From positions 6,513,443 through 6,577,442 of the forward strand of contig NC_037266.1 in the NCBI RefSeq assembly GCF_000002425.4: a DNA stretch of 64,000 bases, given 5' to 3'. The position numbers and the translations under genes were made by a program. Shown here one piece after another: positions 11,680 to 32,426 of the stretch; position 1 is the first letter of the stretch; each line of letters starts with the position of its first letter. This DNA is from Physcomitrium patens. Its lineage: Eukaryota > Streptophyta > Bryopsida > Funariales > Funariaceae. A model generated the notes under the pieces. That model was not told where the DNA came from. It did no database searches and saw nothing but the letters and a program-made list of their open reading frames with translations.

Positions 11680-14600
11680 TTTTCTAACAATAAGCTTTTT
11701 TTGAAGTACCTTGAATTTTTTAGAATACCAATACCCAAGTTTATATGTAAATCTATTAATTAAAATTTGTTAATATCTTGTATATGTAATGATAATCCCA
11801 AAAATATGATTAGTTGTTATTTGAATTATTACAAAAAGTCTATGTCTAGCTAAAGTTCTCAATCTATAAGGATCTTAATCTTTTATTATATGACCAATAT
11901 GCTCAGTCCAATTGATTTCTTATCTTAAAGCTAAGCTAAATTCTTGAAAAAAATTAGTTAAAGCATGTATGCTGAATTTTTTTAATATATCTTAGGCAAC
12001 TTTTAAACTGGCTTGCATAATTTGGTTTTGAAATTTTCTTAGAACTTGTTATGTGCCTCCACTACCATATGTTAAAGTTCCATAATCTGTTTTCACTTTT
12101 AAAATTATTGATTTTTATTTAAAAAAATATTAAAAATTAAAAAATTATTCTCATTACACTTAAGAAAAAAAGAAAAAAGAAAATAGCAAGAGCCTATATA
12201 GCTTGAACTTTTTTTTTAATTTGAAATAAAATACATTTATTTTTTAATAATATTTTAATATTACTATTAATAATACTATTTTAATATTAGATTGTATAAG
12301 TTTTATCTAACTAGATAAAAACAAGAATTCTATCTTTATAGTTATTCCAAGTATATTTTAGATTGTTACCAAGGTTAAAGAAATGAGCTTTTAAAGATTT
12401 TTTTATGGCTTCTATATTATATGCTAAAATTCTCTACAATAGAAAAATTTATTAAAAGTATTCTTAATTATATTCTAATTTCTACATATAATCCAAGTAA
12501 TATCACTAAAGAGTGCTTTTGATAGATCATGCCATGTTATACTTCAATGTTGACATTTTTTAGATTCATAAAAAATTACTAAATCAAGAGACTTGTCTAA
12601 AATATTTTTAAATATTATCCATAACATTATGTTATCTAACAAAGAATCTACTAGCTTCTAAATATTTTTTAAGAATAAAATAAAAATATAGATTCTTCTA
12701 TATCCTTCTCCATTTGAATTCTTTATATAGATGAGGGTTGCTTTAAGCATTAAAAAAACTAACAATTGATCAAAGTATATTTTCTAATTCTTTAATCCTT
12801 ATATTTCTTAATCTATAATTTTAAATAAAATAATATTTTACTCAAAGAAATTCTATAAATGTGGATTTTTAACTTAAGAATCTCCTGTGGATCATTTGAA
12901 ATGCATAAATTATAAGAAAATATGCTTTATTTCATCTAGTATCTTAGATGGAAGAAAAACCATTGATATTTCTAAGATAATGATAAATTGGACAAAATGC
13001 TTCTATTATAAGATATTTTCTTTTTATCACTTTTAAAAATGAACATTATATAAAATCTTTAAATTCAATATATATATTTTTAAAATAAAATCATGGCTGT
13101 TTTTGGTAGTAACCAGAAGACTTTATTTAAAGAGTGAAAATAATATATAACATTGTATTTGCATCCTTCTTTTATAATATAGATACAGATTGGATTTGCC
13201 TTCAAAGCACAATGTACTGGAAACCACCATAACATCTTATTATAGCCTTGATGTATCCTACTTCTTAACTTATAATTTAAAGATATATACTTATGACTTC
13301 TAAGACTATTGCATTTGATCTTACAATTTAATACCAAAAATTTAATATTATTTTTGAGAAACTATAATTTAAATAAAAATGTAGTCATTATCATGAATTT
13401 GACAAGTTATAAGAAAAAAAGAAGATCAATTTTTTGTTGAAATGTTTTTAGGAGATTAAAATTACTTCCTGTGTTGTATATATATTTGTTTAGATGATAT
13501 AGATCTCTTATCAGTACAATCAAAAAGGCTTTAAAGCTGAAATATCAAAAATGAAATAAAATAAAATAAATCACTTAAATCAAAATTTAGTAGGTAAGAT
13601 GGGAATTTAATTTGGTGAAAGTAGGCAATTAATTCATTATAGTATACTAGCCCAACTTAATTTTATTAAACTTAAATAATAATTATGAGTTATGTATTGT
13701 TTATCTAAGTTCACATGAAGTAAAAGAGAGATTCAATATCTTATGAAGACAATAACAACCTAGATCAATAATCCATAATATAGTGACAAAGTCTCATCAA
13801 TATCTCATTTTTAATCTATTTTTTTAATATTGCCTTCTCATCTTTTCACCTTTTGAGAATCACACTAAGGTTTATATTATTATCTATGTTTATTTGTAAA
13901 TTCTTTAATCGTATTTGATCATCATATTAAAATCACAAGATTGCTTCATTTGATGAACTTCTTTTTTACATCATCACTAGCAAATGAAAAGAATCCAAAA
14001 TTCAAGAAGGGAATAATGAATCTTACTTTAGTATCAAATGAGGGCTTAAAATAGGATTATTGGTAGTCTCTATTGATGATTTTAGTTCTTTATAATTAAA
14101 GCAAGTTATTTTTAATTGATTGTCAATCAAGTACTAGCTATGCAAAGGTTGGTCAATTCTTTTTTTGTGATTTTGTAATGTTTAGATCAACATTGGGATT
14201 ATTTCATATTTTTCTTTTTTCTTTTTTAAAATTTTTCAAAAATCCAAAACGATTTTTTTACTATTATTTATAAAATTAGATAGAATTATATCTAGCCTTT
14301 TTTTATAACAAATATCTATATTACATAAATAAAAAAAAATATGAATAGAAATAGAAATAGAAAGAAGTAGATTAAAAAGAGAAAACCCTTTTTCATGAAG
14401 CTTCAAAGGAGTTTCTTAGATATAGATTAGAAATTTAGACTTTTATGGATATATCACATGGCTATTAAATCTTGTCCTATACGTTTCTTGCTTTGAGAAG
14501 GTCATATTGGAAGAAATCCACAACTTGAGGCTTGAATCACAAGCCTTACAATCCTTATGAAACTTTTATGAGGTCTTTTGAATACTTAGTATATAGGAAG

Positions 14601-15099
14601 ACAACATTGAGACCATCCTCAATCTTATTAATGCCTTTTTTATGTTATAATCTTGATTAAGGACTCTTTATTTTTTTTATATTTAAGAATATCCATTCTA
14701 TTTTATTTCTTCAATCATTAAACTTTGATTTATCTCTTAATTATATTTTTTTTCTTTCAATGATGTAAGAATATATTTTTTCTTCATAAAATTCTTGTCA
14801 TTTATAACTTTGGTAATTTAATAAGACTACTAACTTTTTTAATTTTTTAATTTTAGAATTAAATAAATTATTTCAAATCTTAAGAAAAATTATTGCTTTC
14901 AAAATATTATAAATTATCCACTCTTAAGTTAGTTCTTTATTTTCTAACATTGATTTTTTACTTTAAATAAAGAAAAATAATTTTAATTTGTGAAAAAAAT
15001 TATTTGACATTAGAAGTTGCAAGCTACCTTCTTCTAATTTGACTTGTATTTTTTTAGTCTTGGTTATTTTTTAGATAAAAAATTTAAATAAATAAATAA

Positions 15100-15134
<35 letters not shown>

Positions 15135-16850
15135 TATTATATTTAGTATAAAGAAGAATAGATTTATAGCTATTATAAATCTTTACAAGCTTTAGCATAC
15201 CATTTAAGTATAAATTCCACAAATTAATAATCTCAACCATAAAAGCACTATTGTCATGCATACAAAGGAAGTCTATAATGAATTTTAATGATTATACTTA
15301 GAGATTGTGCAATTAAAAGAAACAATTATAAGTAGATCAACTTTAGATATAAATTCTAAAAATCTTCATACTATAAGTATAAAAGAGCCAAAGATTACTA
15401 TGCCAAAGAATTTTGATTAAATATTATTAATATTTTATATATTTATAAAATAAATAAATTTATTTTTAAAATTACATCTTTTCTAATTCATCAATGGAAT
15501 CATTTAAGTAGGATTTATTGATATTCTTTAATTTGGAAGTTTTTTTTTAGTTTGAACTTTTGATACAAAAAAAGTTACAACTTATTTGTAATTTAAAATT
15601 ATTTTTAGAAGTATTTACAAACATATTTTTAAAAAGCAACCAAAAAAAGTTAATAGAAATTTTAAAAATTGTATTTTTGCTATAGAGGTCATGTTTGGCT
15701 ACTCTCTATGTTGTTAACTTTTAATAAATTACTTGCAATATATATTGAAACAATAAGGCTTTTATTATTTAATTTTAATATGATTTAAAATAAAATGTCT
15801 AAGATCTATTTTTTACAATGTCAGAAGCAAAGTTATTAGAATAATTTATTTCTCAAATAATTACATGCAATAGTCAACTTTTTGAAAAGAGCTAAAAATA
15901 AAGATTTTCTTGAAGAAAAAAAATCAAATAATAACAACTTTAAAACCACAAAAGACTCTATTCTTTAAGGATAAAATGTATGTAAATTTATATAGCTCAA
16001 TTTAAGGAATTAAAAAAATATATAAAAATAAATAAAAATAGATACCACCATCAAAACTTATGATTATATTGTCAAAAAGTAGGTCATAAGGTATAAGATT
16101 TTTATATCAATTCAACTAGATTCAAAGCAAGGAGTACAAACTCAAATATGAAGAAGTTAAAAAATAAAGATATCTAATTGTATTATGAATCTTACTATTA
16201 AAAAAATTTAGACTATAACCATGAATTATAAGTATCATGCTACCAAAAAAATCCTACATCTTATTTTAAACTTCTTCTAGTTCTTAAAATTTCAAATTGT
16301 GAATTTTTAACTCAAGTGCTTTTAGACATACTTTTCATCTCAACATACTTTATAAATAATGACTTTTTATTGCAACAAAAATTGATACTCTCAAAGAAAA
16401 TATGATTGGTTTTAATAGGGGTGATTGATAGACAAGCACTTACATGCAAAGATGTAACAAAAAAAACCAAATTGTAGAAAGTAGCATTAAAAGATCAAGT
16501 ATCCAACATTGTCTACAATATCATTTAATATCCTTTAAATCTAATAATACTTGATCTTTGTTAATTTAAATTACATAATGCTTCTTTTGACTAAAAATTA
16601 TAAAAAAAATCACTTTAAGATCTAATCTAAATAATTGCAAACCATCTTGATATTTATTTTTTGGAACCAAGATATTTATGCTAATTATAAAAATATTTGA
16701 TTTTTTTTTATTTAAAAAATACTAAATCTTTATTCAAAAAATATTTATAGTAAAATTATAAAAAAAATAAAAGATATTAAAATATATTTGTGAAAATAAT
16801 ACTCATATATTGTTTAAAAACTTCAACCTTATGATTGTATAATAATTCTT
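10901..16850. other. AT-rich decayed repetitive DNA
   Basis: About 6 kb of strongly AT-rich sequence with no intact coding region. Simple repeats include TA runs at about 11644-11672 and 15103-15131. Short coding-like tracts interrupted by TAA and TAG can be read on both strands, as expected of old transposons, but only the one entered separately at 11820-12090 is long enough to note. No LTR pair or target-site duplication was found by eye. Confidence 0.6.
11820..12090 (-). pseudogene. Decayed coding-like tract, family not recognised
   Basis: On the minus strand one frame stays readable for about 90 codons with only four stops, all TAA, where CAA (Gln) would fit. Readable pieces are LTYGSGGT, VLRKFQNQIMQASLKVA, FSIHALTNFFQEFSLALR, INWTEHIGHIIKD and DPYRLRTLARHRLFVII. 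It is probably a transposon-derived coding region that decayed by C-to-T change. I cannot assign the family. Confidence 0.35.
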
Positions 16851-16859
16851 TAAGAAAGA

Positions 16860-17650
16860 GCTCAACCATCATTTTGAACCAATTTACAACTTGTTGAAAA
16901 ATGAACTTGTTGCTTTAAAAGAATACAATAATAATAATCATGCAAAGAATTTTATCCAATATTTGAATTCTCTTTAAGGTGCATCAATTGTCTTTGTGAA
17001 GAAAAAAGATAGATCTTTGCAAATGTATATAGACAAATGTGAACCCAATACATTTATCATCAAAAATTAATAACTTTTGTTTTTGATATTGAGGCTTTTT
17101 ATTCAATTGAGTGAAGTTAAGATCTATACTAAAATAGACCTATAAGGAGCCTAGAATTTGATATGTATTAAAAACAAAGATAAATAGAAGACTATATTTT
17201 AAACTAAATATGGTCATTTTGAATATAATATCATGTCTTTTGAACTTACAAGTATTCTAGTTGATTTCTAAAATCTTATAAATGATATATTTTGTGAATT
17301 TTTAGATAATTTATTATGCATTATTTAGATAAAATTTTGATTTATTGCAAGAATATTGAAGAATATGAACAACATATTTGCCTTATACTAAAAAAACTTA
17401 GAGATGCATAATTATACATATAGATAGATAAATGTGTATTTTACATAATATAAGAGAATTTTCTTACATATATTATCTCAATTCTTAGTTTGCAAATAGA
17501 ACTTGAAAATATACAAACTATTTTAAATTCTAAAAAATTTTAAAAAATGCATGATGTTTAATTTTTTTTGGATTTACAAACTATTATTGAAAACTTAACA
17601 AGAACTTACTCAAAGTTATTAATCTACTTATATAATTAAATTTCAAACAA
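16860..17650 (+). mobile_element. Decayed Ty3/Gypsy reverse transcriptase
   Basis: Joined frames show the ordered motifs of a Gypsy reverse transcriptase. PIYNLLKNELVALKEY lies near 16882, IVFVKKKDRSLQMYID near 16990 (the VLFVKKKDGSLR block), and YTKIDL near 17123. GHFEYNIMSFELT lies near 17215, and the [16 protein letters not shown] block near 17335 matches the usual region after the YxDD motif. LRDA and FLTYIIS follow. Stops and frameshifts break it throughout and the YxDD core itself is mutated, so the copy is dead. It is on the plus strand, as is the integrase remnant near 0.3-1.0 kb. They are separate copies, because pol order and distance do not fit one element. Confidence 0.8.
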
Positions 17651-17889
17651 AAATTTAAATAGAATAAAGATTTAGAAAAATATGAAAGTCAATGGCCAAC
17701 TATTGATAAAAAGATGATACAAATAAAGAAAATAAAATCAAGAATAAACTTATAGAACTTCTTTGCAACATGGAGAATTAATAGCCTATAGGTTTATTTT
17801 AAAATTTTCATTTGTAATTGTTGGATGAAGCACTTAGGTTTTTTCAATAGAAACAGTGTTGAAATTGTAACAAAGACCTCAAGAGAAAC

Positions 17890-18200
17890 ACGCCCTTTAT
17901 TAAATAGATGGCAAGATATGATGTGTTTAGTACTACAATCTTAATAGAAACTCTCAAAGATTAGTGATACTATTGAAGGTGGATACTACACCTAATAGTG
18001 TACACAATGTGTTATTCGAAGGTATTTATGGAGGCCTCAAAATTAATCATACAATTGGATTGTTTTGTAGCTTTAATATGTGACTATATTAATAGCTGGA
18101 GGAACCTATCAACTACCTTTGTAGAGAATGTATATCAAAGTTTGTTGCTAATATCATTCAACAAATCTTGCACTACAATAATTTATGAAGCAATTTAATT
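17890..18200 (+). repeat. Diverged repeat related to 1255-1560
   Basis: This is the second copy of the tract described at 1255-1560, sharing AATAGATGGCAAGATA, TTATTCGAAGG and GGAACCTATCAACTAC in the same order. It lies 3' of the reverse transcriptase remnant. The open stretch 17998-18198 has no recognisable domain and is not called as a gene. Confidence 0.55.
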
Positions 18201-20000
18201 ACTTGTGAAACTTATTCTTTAGAAGAAGAAAGAATATATTAGTTTATATCCTATTATAACTATTCTATTAAGTTATTTTTTATATTTGGCTACTTTATAG
18301 GTTGTATATAGAAATCTACTATGTTCTAGTTTATTATTATTTAGATTTCTTTTTGTGAGAACATTGATATCATTAGAAAGATGGGAGAAAAATTATTATA
18401 AATACATTGTTTTGTACTATATGTTTCCATATTAGTATCTTTCTATCAAGACAATTGATTTATTTGTGTGGTTATCATAGCATTTATTAATGTTTTATTG
18501 GCCTCCTTTGATGCACTACTCTTAAATTATGTTACACATGTTGTTACTTATCTTTTTAATTCTATATGATTTAGAAGTATGGCCCTATTTTAATTCTCTT
18601 CTTTAGATAATGGCTTTTGTTGGTTAGAATAAGAAATAACAAAGATGTCTTTGTTGTTTTCTTTTGTAGGATCAATGTATCAATATGTATAATTTTAATA
18701 TCTAAAAATACTATAGCATGACTAAATGAATATCTATCATTTCCAATTAAAGCCACTTTATTCTCTATTTGTATTGAGTCTAAGTTAGTATTGAATATTT
18801 CACTATTCTTCTCAATTCTAGAAATAGTATTTATTAGAGCATCTTTTCTACTTCAATATTACATTCAATTGTTTTTGAGAGGCTTTTTCTTTTTGATTCC
18901 AAACTAGAGTGAATCCATCTTTATTAGCAAATGTTCTTCTTTATTGATTATATGTGACCTGTTTGCTATGCTCTTAATTTGGTCTCCTTGCTTCTTTGTG
19001 TATGTATTTCTATTCAATCTTCATTGATCCATATTGAAGTATTTTCTTCTAGATCCCTAAAAAGTAGATAGAGACATTCATTATTTAATTCAATATTATA
19101 TTTCAAAGAAAAAACAACATTTAATTGGCAAATGATTATAACTAATTTGGATTGTTTTCTTTTGCTATGTAATGGTATTGGCAACCAACACTTAAAGCTT
19201 TCAACCAACACCCAGCTAAACTACAATACAATATCAATCTTCTAATAATTTAATATCATCTTTGAAGTCTTCAATAATTACATTCCTAAGCTTGGCTACA
19301 TTGTGCACAACAATTGGTTTAAACTCTTCCAATAAATACCTTAGAAAAATTTAAGTTGAAATACAAAGAGCACCAAAACCAAAAAAAATGTCTCTAAATT
19401 CACACTACCTTGGATTTAAATAATGGATTCCATGGTTAAAATGTGCAAATTTCCAAACAGGATTGAGATAAAGATATAATTTGAATTTGACAAATTATTT
19501 CTTTTAGTTCTGTCTATAGATAGAAAATATATTTGCCAATAATTCTAGTGATTGATAACTGCCTCCAAGCATTGTAACCACTTTTCAAGAGCTTTTGTAG
19601 TTCATATGTTGTTGACAAAGTAAACAAGATTAACATGTTTTTGCATCTATAGAGTTTTTATAGTCACAATATTGGATTTCACCATAAATTTGGAGTAAAT
19701 TTTTCTAGGCTTTATATGTGCTTGGATCCCTCCTTGGATTGAAATATTCCCACATACAATTCCACCATGCTGCAACATTTTACAGTTTCAATCTGGGACA
19801 ACTGCAGCCCAATTGAGTACTTTGAGTCTTATGTTCAGAAGGAGAATTTTCTTAATTTACTTCCCGCTTGGTGCATCTGATAAGACTGGAAGACTATGAC
19901 CCAGCACATACATGAAATCAAGATGATTTTGACCCTGCACTTTTTGGTTGATGTACATGGTAAGCAGAATATCCAAAGCTTACCATGAGTCATTGACTTG
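18201..20000. other. Intergenic DNA, no gene seen
   Basis: AT-rich sequence that becomes more balanced after about 19.3 kb towards the 3' end of the exoribonuclease gene. Short open stretches on the minus strand (18571-18756 and 19014-19211) have no domain features and look accidental. Confidence 0.5.
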
Positions 20001-20416
20001 CCTTGGTCCCATCGGCTGCAATGCCTCGGTGAATGAGAAGTCTAGATAATTTTTTAAGATGTATCCAATCAACACAAACTTCAAAATACGAACAAGTAGA
20101 AAATCCAAATCCAAGGAACACAAATAATCATGAGGGGGGAGAAGCTTTTAGTTCAAACCAATAGAAAAATCTAGCCAGTCAAATGGGCACATTGACCGGG
20201 AGTGTTTTCAAACAAAGGGCTCATTGTCGAGGAGACTAAATTTCTATCCACTTGGGATACATGACCTGAGACACATGCTTGAAAACATCCCTTCTGCAAC
20301 ACTCAAGATTGAATTTGTCTATTTTTCCTGATGTATCTTGGTTTCAAGGAAAACTAAGGTTTCATTTTCGACAGCAGCCTTGTGAGTACGAAACTGCTGC
20401 TTGAAAATTATGCGAC

Positions 20417-28194
<7,778 letters not shown>

Positions 28195-30317
28195 CCCTGC
28201 TCCTGCTGCTGTTCAAGCTAAACCTCGATACAGGCAGCCAGGTGCGTGAATTTCTCGCTACAAGTTAGGTTTGACGTGAGATCCAAGAGCTTTTAATCTC
28301 ACATGTAAGAACGACTGCGAAGATAATCTTCCTTGGATACGACTGAAGTGAAATAGCAAGCCGTAATGTAAATCCTACAAAAGCAGAATCTCACCGAGAG
28401 GGAAGAGAAGAGGAAAATCCTACAGTCGCCTGATTCGATACTTCCAGAAACTCAATCAATGATGTTTACGCTACAAATGCTTCATCTACTAGAAAATAAC
28501 TTGAATCTGGAGGTTATCACTATCACTCGGCAAGCCTTGATCTAAATAGCAGCAGCATTGTCAAATTTTGCTGCGAAGTAATACAAGAGAATAGAACTCG
28601 AGTGCACCAACTAGTAGAAGCTACTGTAATCCATTCAAATGCAGGAATGAACCTTCCCGTTGGAGTAAATAAAAAGGAGGATGCGGGAATTTGGACACTT
28701 GGAAAAGGATCAAAAGGTGAGTTCTAGCAACTTGCGACGACGTCGGGAATTTGCAGTTTCTCCACTATTTCTTTTGCTCCATCGACTCTTCTGGAATATT
28801 GAACAGAACATATTAAATTAAAACCTTAAAATCATAAAAATTCACGGTCGAATTAACTGTGTAAATAACAAGTTAATGTAAAAATTTGTGTTTCAAACAT
28901 CATCATACATTCTCTAAACTAGAAGGAAAAATAATGGTCCCCTCTGCCAGCAAAACTGGTCAAGGACTAATGAGGTTTGTTTAACACACGAAGCTAGTTG
29001 ACCCGCAAGTAAAGGTTCGTAGCTGAATCACTAAATATGAATGAAAACAACAGGCAGTGTCTCCATCATTCAAAACCCAGATCTTTACTTAAAATAAGAA
29101 GAAAGGCGAAGCTCTACCACAGAAAGTAATAAAACGCTCCAGTCACGAGGTCAGAGAAAATTAAATCTGCCAAACAACTTCAGCTGAGATAAAAGCGTCC
29201 TAGTCTACCAAACTAAACCGAATCACGAATAGAAAATATGTCCAGATTTAGAAACAAAACTCAATAAATGCTGTGCTAGCTAATCGAGCAACAAAGTGGA
29301 GAAAGAACAAAACCTTAAACACTCAGACACAGTCAACCGGGCAGGAAACAATTGCACATACACCTCAATTCGATGCCTGTGAGTGTTTGCACAGAGCTGC
29401 ATGTAAACGAGATGCAGCACAAGTGTACAGATACCAACGTAAAAGCTAAGAGCATGATGTTCGTAGTAACTCTGCCGTGAGACCTTTCAAATAGGGTTCT
29501 GGAAAACTAGGCGAATTCTAAGACGAGAAAGGAATGGTTGCCGACGTTTCACACATCAAAGTCACATCAACAATCAAAATTAGCATATGAAAGACGCGGC
29601 TTATTCAAAAATCACCGACTTACAAACCTCAGGTGCTTTCTCAAATCAAATTGGGGAAACATCCCAAACCCTAAGAATGCAAAAGCAGCTACAATTAAAC
29701 AGCAACAGAGATGACAGCTTTCACAAAAACCTGCGGCCAAACTCCGAGACAAAGATCCTACCTCACAGCGAACACCAAGTAATTCTGAAGCCAAGGCAAA
29801 ACCGCTGCCACAATTCAAGGTCACTTCCTCTCGAGCTGCCACAAATTAAAGCAAACCATAGCAACCCTGCCACCTCCACGGCTACACAAGACACTTGTAA
29901 AATGCCAGAAAAGAACACAATGCTCTACAGAACACCGCCACAGCCCGCGGCATGACTCCCAATTAGCGCATGAATGGAACACAAGGGACACGCGAAAGGC
30001 TCCCTCGAGGAAGAAACAGTAGGGAAGCACGACAGCTGCAACGCATCCATCCATGCAAGCACTGCGATGACGATGATGATGATAAAGCGATCTCGCACCA
30101 AAAACGCAAAGCCCTCACATCAAAGCCGACAGAATGAAACCAACAGAGACGAGGGAGGATGCAGCAGCACCGAAAAGGCAATTCAGCACACAAGACGATT
30201 GAAACAAGACCTCAGGAAACGAGGAAAAGAGTTCATCCGGAAGTAGAAGAAGAAGGCGAAGGCAATGTTACGCCGGCCAAGCAGAACCGCGAAAACGTGG
30301 TACTAAATCGATATATA
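28195..30317 (-). promoter_or_regulatory. Probable leader, 5'-UTR intron and TATA box of XRN
   Basis: No coding gene is supported here. On the minus strand a TATATAT (plus-strand 30311-30317) sits in GC-richer DNA, placing a transcription start near 30280. The sequence down to about 29762 looks like a leader exon: pyrimidine-rich, with a CTGTGAG/GTAGGAT donor at 29762/29761. A CAG-rich acceptor region lies just before the ATG at about 28200-28210. A 1.5-kb 5'-UTR intron would explain the gap. The open stretches on either strand look accidental. Confidence 0.4.
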
Positions 30318-30619
30318 CCGTGGTGAGTATGGACCTTTTCAATTTCGTGCAGGAGGGAGGAGTTAGAATCATCAATCAACCTGTGTCGGGTAGATGGATC
30401 ACACACCTTCACTCGGAACCCTAAGATCCGAGATGAAACCCCTCGCTCCCTACTTCCCTCCCATAGTTTTGTTCGCAAGCAGGTTGGACTTCGCCCATCC
30501 ATCGGTCGCCGCCCATCAGTCAGTCACCTCGCCCCGACTCTCGTCCACGAACAGTCCTCTGACATCGCCGGTCACGGTCGATCATCCGAACCTGAGCTTT
30601 CAGGGCTTGGATGGATAAA

Positions 30620-32300
30620 TTTATGTGGCTATTATCATTTATTCGTATGACTGGCTTCATTCTTTCACCTTGTTGTTCCAAGGACACCAACACTTCTAAT
30701 TTTCTGCCCTGAGTGTTGAGGACTGGTTGGTCAAACTTGCACTTTCAGTTGAATTATCCACTACAACGAGTCATACCACTTGGAAGCCCACAACAACACT
30801 GACTATTTTTACAGATAAGAATAACAAAAAGTTGGTTGTTTCTCTGTTTACAATCAAATTCTAAAAAAAGTTCCAACAAAATGTTTTAACGAATTCAAAT
30901 AAAGTCTAACGAAATATGTTTGCCAACTGGTTTGACCATTTTTCAGAAAAAAATTGAAATGGATTTTATGAAATTTTCAATGATTTTCAAATAATACAAT
31001 GGCAAAAACTAGTTTGGAACAACTGCTAGTTTCTAGAATCAACAAATTCATTCGTACTCAAACAAAAAAAACAAAAAAACAAAACAGATCTGTGTCCTAA
31101 AAAATCAAAACATGACTAGAACTAAATTAAATACATTCTACAATGTGTGTAAGATCTAAATTTTATGTAATGAACAAGGTGTTTTAAGAATGTTTTTCTA
31201 AATATATGCAGTTCAATAATTAAACAATCAATTAAACTAATAAATAGTCTAAAAATAAAATTGTAGTTCAAATTTAACAATCAATTCAAATTTTAAATAT
31301 GTTTATTTACTTCACTCTTTTACTTAAAATATAAAAAGTATAAGATCTGTAATGTCACAAAAAAATATATAAAATAATTAGCACACATTAAAAAAATCAG
31401 CAATGACTTCACCATTAAATTAAGGTTGTAGATCTTAAAATTTTGATTAAACTAACTCTAAAATTTAAATGAATGTTTCAAATTTTAGGTTATATTATAT
31501 TGATTTTTTATATGAATTTCATTATTTATAGGAAAATTTTAAAATTAACTATGTTTTAAAAACACATCATATTGAACAGAAAAAAAAACTATAAATTATA
31601 TATTAGTACACTTATTCATTTATTTTGGATGTAATTTTTGTTGTAAATTAATAACTAAAATAAAAGACTCTCATGTTAAAAGAGTCTACAAAATTGAATA
31701 TAAAATATACACATTATTACTATTTTTTTTTTGCATATGAATAGTTTAAAATATAGCATAACCAACTATTGTGATAAATTAATCATTAATAATTTTTTTG
31801 ATAACAAAACATTAATTTATTAGATTACTGAGTAAAAATCAATTAATTCGTATCGAAAAATAAATAAAATATAAAATATCCATTGTATCTTTTAAGACCA
31901 ACTCCATGTAAAATTTATGGAATATAATTTTAATGCATAGGATTCAATTAATATTGATGAACAAAGGTTTGTTTCTTTACCAGTAGCCAAATTATTGTAT
32001 TTAATTTGCACCCTAAATTATCAAACTTTAATGAGTTCATATAGTATAAATGACTATTTTGGGCATAAGATGTAAGGAAAAATATCATATATTCCTTGGA
32101 AGTTTGTTGAAATATCAAGAATATCCATATATTCATAATAATTGCAAATGTATCCCTTGCTTTTTGTGTAATTTCAAATCTGCCCTTCAATATGATGAGC
32201 TATTAGAAATATAATTTTTTAAAGTGAAACTTGGCCCAACCTGCGTGCCGCGGAGAACGTGGCGGGACCCTTCCGCACTTTTTAGAATAGACTACTGCGC
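30620..32300. other. AT-rich intergenic DNA
   Basis: Low-complexity AT-rich DNA with many A runs and no supported gene, RNA or element. Composition rises again near 32230. Confidence 0.55.
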
Positions 32301-32327
32301 TGTCCATTTTCGGCAAATGAATGAATT

Positions 32328-32333
32328 CACGTG
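32328..32333. promoter_or_regulatory. G-box CACGTG upstream of the small secreted protein gene
   Basis: A perfect CACGTG palindrome, the core bound by bZIP and bHLH factors, lies 94 bp before the proposed ATG at 32427. Its position in a short GC-richer segment is suggestive only; function is inferred. Confidence 0.4.
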
Positions 32334-32426
32334 TGTGGGACTCCGGTTGAATCAGCTCAGCAGGTGTGTGTCTCGACCCTTGCTCGCCACACCCCCATGA
32401 CTCTCGTTTCTTTGAGCTCTTCGCAG

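Noticed and set aside
1-17650. A single full-length Gypsy element joining the integrase and the reverse transcriptase
   Set aside because: Integrase lies 16 kb upstream of reverse transcriptase on the same strand, the reverse of normal pol order, and the TIC110 gene sits between them.
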